A stretch of 64,000 nucleotides of DNA, from positions 124,001-188,000 of the forward strand of contig NZ_JBBDYL010000004.1 of NCBI RefSeq assembly GCF_040901545.1, in the 5' to 3' direction. Source of the DNA: Sulfuricaulis sp040901545 (GTDB taxonomy: Bacteria; Pseudomonadota; Gammaproteobacteria; Acidiferrobacterales; Sulfurifustaceae). Shown in pieces: positions 60,829 through 64,000 of this stretch. Position 1 is the stretch's first letter; every line of letters starts with the position of its first letter. Below the pieces are notes generated by a model, which did no database searches, was not told the origin of the DNA, and saw only the letters and a list, made by a program, of their open reading frames with translations. Made by a program: the position numbers and the translations under genes.

Positions 60829-61133
60829 TTTCTGCGCCGTCTGTCCGTAAAGTTCTGCTCTTTCTTCGATGGATAAGGAGGTGGGAATCTATGAATAGAC
60901 CTTGCCTTAAGGGTCTGGTGGCGGGGGAATCGCCTTTCGACTCGCCGACGCGATCGACAGGACAATGTGGTCCCGCTACAGTGATTTGGCTTCGGCGCAA
61001 TACCCTCGTATGCATCTCCAGCCAATCATTGCGCCCGTAAATAGGTTGACAAGTAATAATTCCATCGACTGTTATCGTCAGAAATAACCGGAGAACCGGC
61101 ACTTCGACATCACCTGTTCATACATCACTTCAG
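60829..61133. other. Intergenic region with possible O-antigen ligase scrap
   Basis: 305 bp without an intact gene. On the minus strand, about 61000-61045, QPIYGRNDWLEMHT recalls the YGHNDWLELLT motif of the ligase at 58498-59775 but has no supporting sequence around it. Confidence 0.3.
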
Positions 61134-62336
61134 TTAACCCTTCGATAACACGCGTCGCGTGACGATGTCACCGAGCGTCGCATGTATCCTATCAATCCAA
61201 AGCTCACGACTGTGCCTCTCACGAACCGCGCGGCACGCATTCTGGCCCATAACAAACCGCAACGCCGGATTGTCAATCAATTCCAGTATGCTATCGGTAA
61301 ACGAGTCGAGGTCACCCTCTGGCACGACAAAACCGGTCTCACCGTTCCTAATCAACTCGGGGGGCGCGCCTGTATCAAAAGCGATCATCGCGCGGCCGTA
61401 TCGCATAGCCTCAAGCACGGTGTAACCGAAGCCCTCGCTATGAGAAGTCAAAATACAGATATCCGCAACGGAATAATAATCGTCAACATTCCGCACGTAG
61501 CCGGGCGCTAAAATATGGTCGCTGAGACCACACTCCTGCACTTTCGCGAGGAACGATTTGCGCGTTACGCCATCCCCGAGAAAGTAAAACATCACGCCCC
61601 TTCGCTTCCTAAGAATTTCTTCGCATAGCTTGAGTGCTATCTCGTGGCGCTTCTGAGGGGTGAAAGCTGCGACCATTAACACAATCTTCACATTGACATC
61701 GATTCCTAGCTGCTTACGAAGCGCGTGCAACTCAGCTTCGTTTAGTTTTCGCGAGATCTCCGGCCTGATACCGTTCAGTATGGTGTGGACGTGATATTGA
61801 CGTGGCAACGTGCGACAAATGAATTCAGAGACGCAGATAAACTCGTCTACAAAAAAGCGATAGAAGAGCCGCTTCAACGGCCCGAATCGCATACCCAGCG
61901 AATACCAATGCTCGTTCCAAACGGTTGCCTTTCCGAAGAGCTTACCGATGAATGCCGCCCAGAACCGCTCATATCCAAAATGAGTGTACACAGCATCAAT
62001 TCGATACTCGCGAAAGATCCTGCGAAACAACAAAATATTTTCGATTACGTTGAATTTAGATATTGTACCAACAATGTATGAAACCTTGTTGCTTCTGAGG
62101 TGCTGGACATAAACAGGCTCCTTGAGTGTTGCACGGCTTTCTGGCTTCGCAAAGTTATCGTAGTTTGACGAAATGTCGGGCACTAGCCATAGAAACTCCA
62201 TGTTTTTGTTTTCAGCGGCGCACAACTCTACGAACGACTGCTCGATCTCGGAGTAGGTGTCGGCCACGAATCCCGGGACGAACAGGATGCGCGGTTTTTC
62301 TTCCGCGAGACGCGCCGTAACCCAGTTGGACCGCAT
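61134..62336 (-). CDS. GT4-family glycosyltransferase
   Basis: 400 residues. RILFVPGFVADTYSEIEQSF begins the acceptor domain, KIVLMVAAFTPQKRHEIALK the donor domain and LTSHSEGFGYTVLEAMRYGR holds the EX7E-type site. The start at 62336 leaves 20 bp to the upstream GT2 gene, so both are probably in one operon. The sugar specificity is not predictable. Confidence 0.88.
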   Translation of the reverse strand: MRSNWVTARLAEEKPRILFVPGFVADTYSEIEQSFVELCAAENKNMEFLWLVPDISSNYDNFAKPESRATLKEPVYVQHLRSNKVSYIVGTISKFNVIENILLFRRIFREYRIDAVYTHFGYERFWAAFIGKLFGKATVWNEHWYSLGMRFGPLKRLFYRFFVDEFICVSEFICRTLPRQYHVHTILNGIRPEISRKLNEAELHALRKQLGIDVNVKIVLMVAAFTPQKRHEIALKLCEEILRKRRGVMFYFLGDGVTRKSFLAKVQECGLSDHILAPGYVRNVDDYYSVADICILTSHSEGFGYTVLEAMRYGRAMIAFDTGAPPELIRNGETGFVVPEGDLDSFTDSILELIDNPALRFVMGQNACRAVRERHSRELWIDRIHATLGDIVTRRVLSKG

Positions 62337-62356
62337 TTTTCCGATACCGAAGAAAG

Positions 62357-63235
62357 TTACTTAGAACGGGCGTTGTTTGAAATGCCTGACCAAACGAGTA
62401 ATCGTGCGCGCCGCAATACCTTATCCAGGAGATTAGCTGCGACTGGCAGGACACCGCATTGCTTGACGGCGTAAGCGATGGACTTCAGCTTGTTCTGCCG
62501 GCTACCGATGTAACCCAAGAAAGTGTCAGCCAGGTGAAACTTGAACCACCACACTCCAAAAAATTCGCGATGCTTGCGCAAGATGGCCGTGCGTTTGTCG
62601 AGCTCAGTGCCGCTAAGAAACTTCGCCTCGTTGGTCATGCGGTCATGACCACCTTCGTTATATATAAGCAGCGGCTCGGCAACCCATCCTATTGAGTAGC
62701 CCTGAGCGATACGTATGAAGGCGTCCCAGTCCTCACCCTGTCTGAGACTCTCGTCGAACATTACATTGCGAAGGGCCGGCGTTCTCATCATAAGGCCCGA
62801 GGGGGCGAAGCTCCCTCTCTTCAAGTCTTTCAGCGTAATTGTGGGATCCCGGTGAACCCTGAGCGCCTTCCCATTGACGTCGGCGATACAAGCCACGGCA
62901 TCATAGCCTTTGATCGCCTCCAGTTGCCGTTCGAGTTTATTCGTACGCCACTCGTCATCGTCATCCAAGAACGCTATGTATTCACCGGCCGCTGCACGTA
63001 TGCCGGTATTTCTGACTGCGGGTAGTCCCTTGTTAACATCGTGACGAATGTACCTTATTCGAGGATCAGGAATCGCGCGAACCACTTCCCCGGTGTTATC
63101 GTCCGAACAATCGTCGATGACCAGTATCTCAATGTTACGGTGCGTCTGCTGGCGAACACTCTCAATCGCGCGTTGAACAAGACCAGGCCGTTTGAAAGTC
63201 GGAATTATTACCGTAACCAGTGGATTTTCGGTCAC
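62357..63235 (-). CDS. GT2-family glycosyltransferase
   Basis: 292 residues. VTVIIPTFKRPGLVQRAIES, EILVIDDCSDDNTGEVV and YIAFLDDDDEWRTNKLERQL (DXD-like acidic cluster) define a GT-A family 2 enzyme. The GTG start at 63235 overlaps the stop of the next GT2 gene by 4 bp. The two GT2 genes share motif order (GIRAA.GEY.AFLDDDDEW) and are probably old paralogues with different acceptors. Confidence 0.9.
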   Translation of the reverse strand: MTENPLVTVIIPTFKRPGLVQRAIESVRQQTHRNIEILVIDDCSDDNTGEVVRAIPDPRIRYIRHDVNKGLPAVRNTGIRAAAGEYIAFLDDDDEWRTNKLERQLEAIKGYDAVACIADVNGKALRVHRDPTITLKDLKRGSFAPSGLMMRTPALRNVMFDESLRQGEDWDAFIRIAQGYSIGWVAEPLLIYNEGGHDRMTNEAKFLSGTELDKRTAILRKHREFFGVWWFKFHLADTFLGYIGSRQNKLKSIAYAVKQCGVLPVAANLLDKVLRRARLLVWSGISNNARSK

Positions 63236-64000
63236 GGCTGACTTCCCCTCCGTTTCGTTTCTGTCGAGGCGGATTTTGAAAAAGAGTCGCGTAGCTTAAT
63301 TGCCACCCGTTCTACCAACAAACACGCAACGTTCATGGCGCCGTAGCGACGTGCCGTAAATGCAAGCAATGCAACCTTGTCCCGTCGGTGCTTGATGCCA
63401 TAGAGTAACGACCTGCACATATGGCGCTTGAACAATCTCCTACCGAAGAACTGCCTGTGCTTGTACACCATACAAAACTGCTGCTCTAACTCTGAAGCCG
63501 ATATGTCGAGAATGCTGTTGGTAATACGGCGATGGGTTCCTGCATTATATCGTACAAGCGCTTTGTTCAGATATACGATCTTATGTTTCAGCGCAATACG
63601 AATGAAAAAATCCCAGTCCTGGTAACGTGGCAGGCTCTCATCGAACATTGTTTCTTTCAAAACATTGACCTTAGTCATCAGCACTCCTGTTCCACCACCA
63701 GTAAACTTACCTCGCCGAAGATCCTCAGGGTCCACTGTCTCTTTCGATTGGCCTTCGTGCAAGCCACTGCCCGGTTCCGTCGATGCGCACAATACCACGT
63801 CGCAATTTTGGAGGACCTTTATCTGCTCCTCGGTTTTCTCCGGCTCCCACTCGTCATCGTCGTCGAGAAAGGCAACGTATTCGCCAGTTGCCGCACGGAT
63901 TCCGCTGTTTCGAGCCGCCGAACCACCCTTATTCGTCTGATGGTGGATATACCTAATTCGCGAGTCTTTGAATTGCTCCACAACCTCTTGCGTGTTATCT
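63232..64000 (-). CDS. GT2-family glycosyltransferase, 5' end cut by window edge
   Basis: The frame is open through base 64000 (DNTQEVVEQFKDSRIRYIHH), so the first part, including the TFNR-type nucleotide-binding start, lies outside. Visible are GGSAARNSGIRAATGEYVAF and LDDDDEWEPEKTEEQ, the GT2 core, and a C-terminal helix-rich tail. It is coupled to the next GT2 by a GTGA overlap. Confidence 0.88.
   Translation of the reverse strand, partial: DNTQEVVEQFKDSRIRYIHHQTNKGGSAARNSGIRAATGEYVAFLDDDDEWEPEKTEEQIKVLQNCDVVLCASTEPGSGLHEGQSKETVDPEDLRRGKFTGGGTGVLMTKVNVLKETMFDESLPRYQDWDFFIRIALKHKIVYLNKALVRYNAGTHRRITNSILDISASELEQQFCMVYKHRQFFGRRLFKRHMCRSLLYGIKHRRDKVALLAFTARRYGAMNVACLLVERVAIKLRDSFSKSASTETKRRGSQP

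Overview
The window looks like chromosomal DNA from a proteobacterium, most likely a gammaproteobacterium. The clues are an AlgD ending in the typical GICW tail, a YjbH/YjbE-like pair, an AddA-type helicase-nuclease, a DsbC-like isomerase and PEP synthase. The genus cannot be read from the sequence. No rRNA, tRNA, CRISPR array, integrase or intact transposase was seen.

Layout. (1) 1-8934 is a housekeeping stretch: the 3' part of an AddA-type helicase-nuclease, a GAF-GGDEF diguanylate cyclase, a DsbC-like isomerase, ppsA and a DUF3187 outer-membrane-type protein. (2) 8964-13566 is a sugar-epimerase and toxin-antitoxin (TA) island. One NAD-dependent epimerase is frameshifted by a 16-bp tandem duplication, next to an intact galE. 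The last 92 codons of galE are repeated 1.75 kb downstream, and between the copies lie a HigBA module and an in-frame toxin-antitoxin fusion. A BrnTA module with a nonsense codon in BrnT follows. (3) 13676-25663 is a minus-strand, Wzx/Wzy-type exopolysaccharide (EPS) cluster: VanZ-like protein, WecA-like initiating transferase, glycosyltransferases, AsnB-like amidotransferase, Wzy, Wzx and Wzz. It contains a fossil of a second wecA gene joined to a glycosyltransferase tail. (4) 25667-26847 is a second TA graveyard: HicA-like remnant, DUF4926, DUF6883, DUF5615-like remnant, DUF433. (5) 27050-40083 holds export and assembly functions: a phosphodiesterase, a very large SLBB export protein, YjbH, a Gly-rich YjbE-like peptide, a receiver-membrane-NTF2-like protein, and a DUF5989-SxtJ-carbamoyltransferase triad whose DUF5989 gene carries a TGA. 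Two MITE-like elements sit in the gaps. (6) 40459-44667 is a giant secreted PIG-L deacetylase/SGNH esterase with a perfect 724-bp internal duplication. (7) 44751-64000 is a second EPS block: GT4, AlgD, heparinase-like lyase, beta-helix protein, CapK-like ligase, a second AsnB, O-antigen ligase, a frameshifted core-2 type glycosyltransferase and GT4/GT2 genes running off the right edge.

How the genes could work together (inference): WecA-like protein primes undecaprenyl phosphate, the glycosyltransferases extend the repeat unit, the AsnB-like and carbamoyl transferases decorate it, Wzx/Wzy/Wzz flip and polymerise it, and the SLBB/YjbH proteins export it. AlgD suggests a mannuronate-type uronic acid. 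The heparinase-like, beta-helix and PIG-L/SGNH proteins would trim or deacetylate the polymer.

A striking feature is the number of broken or duplicated genes: at least seven lesions, almost all in TA or EPS genes. They may reflect real turnover of surface-polysaccharide genes or, for single-base lesions, sequencing error. Both should be considered.
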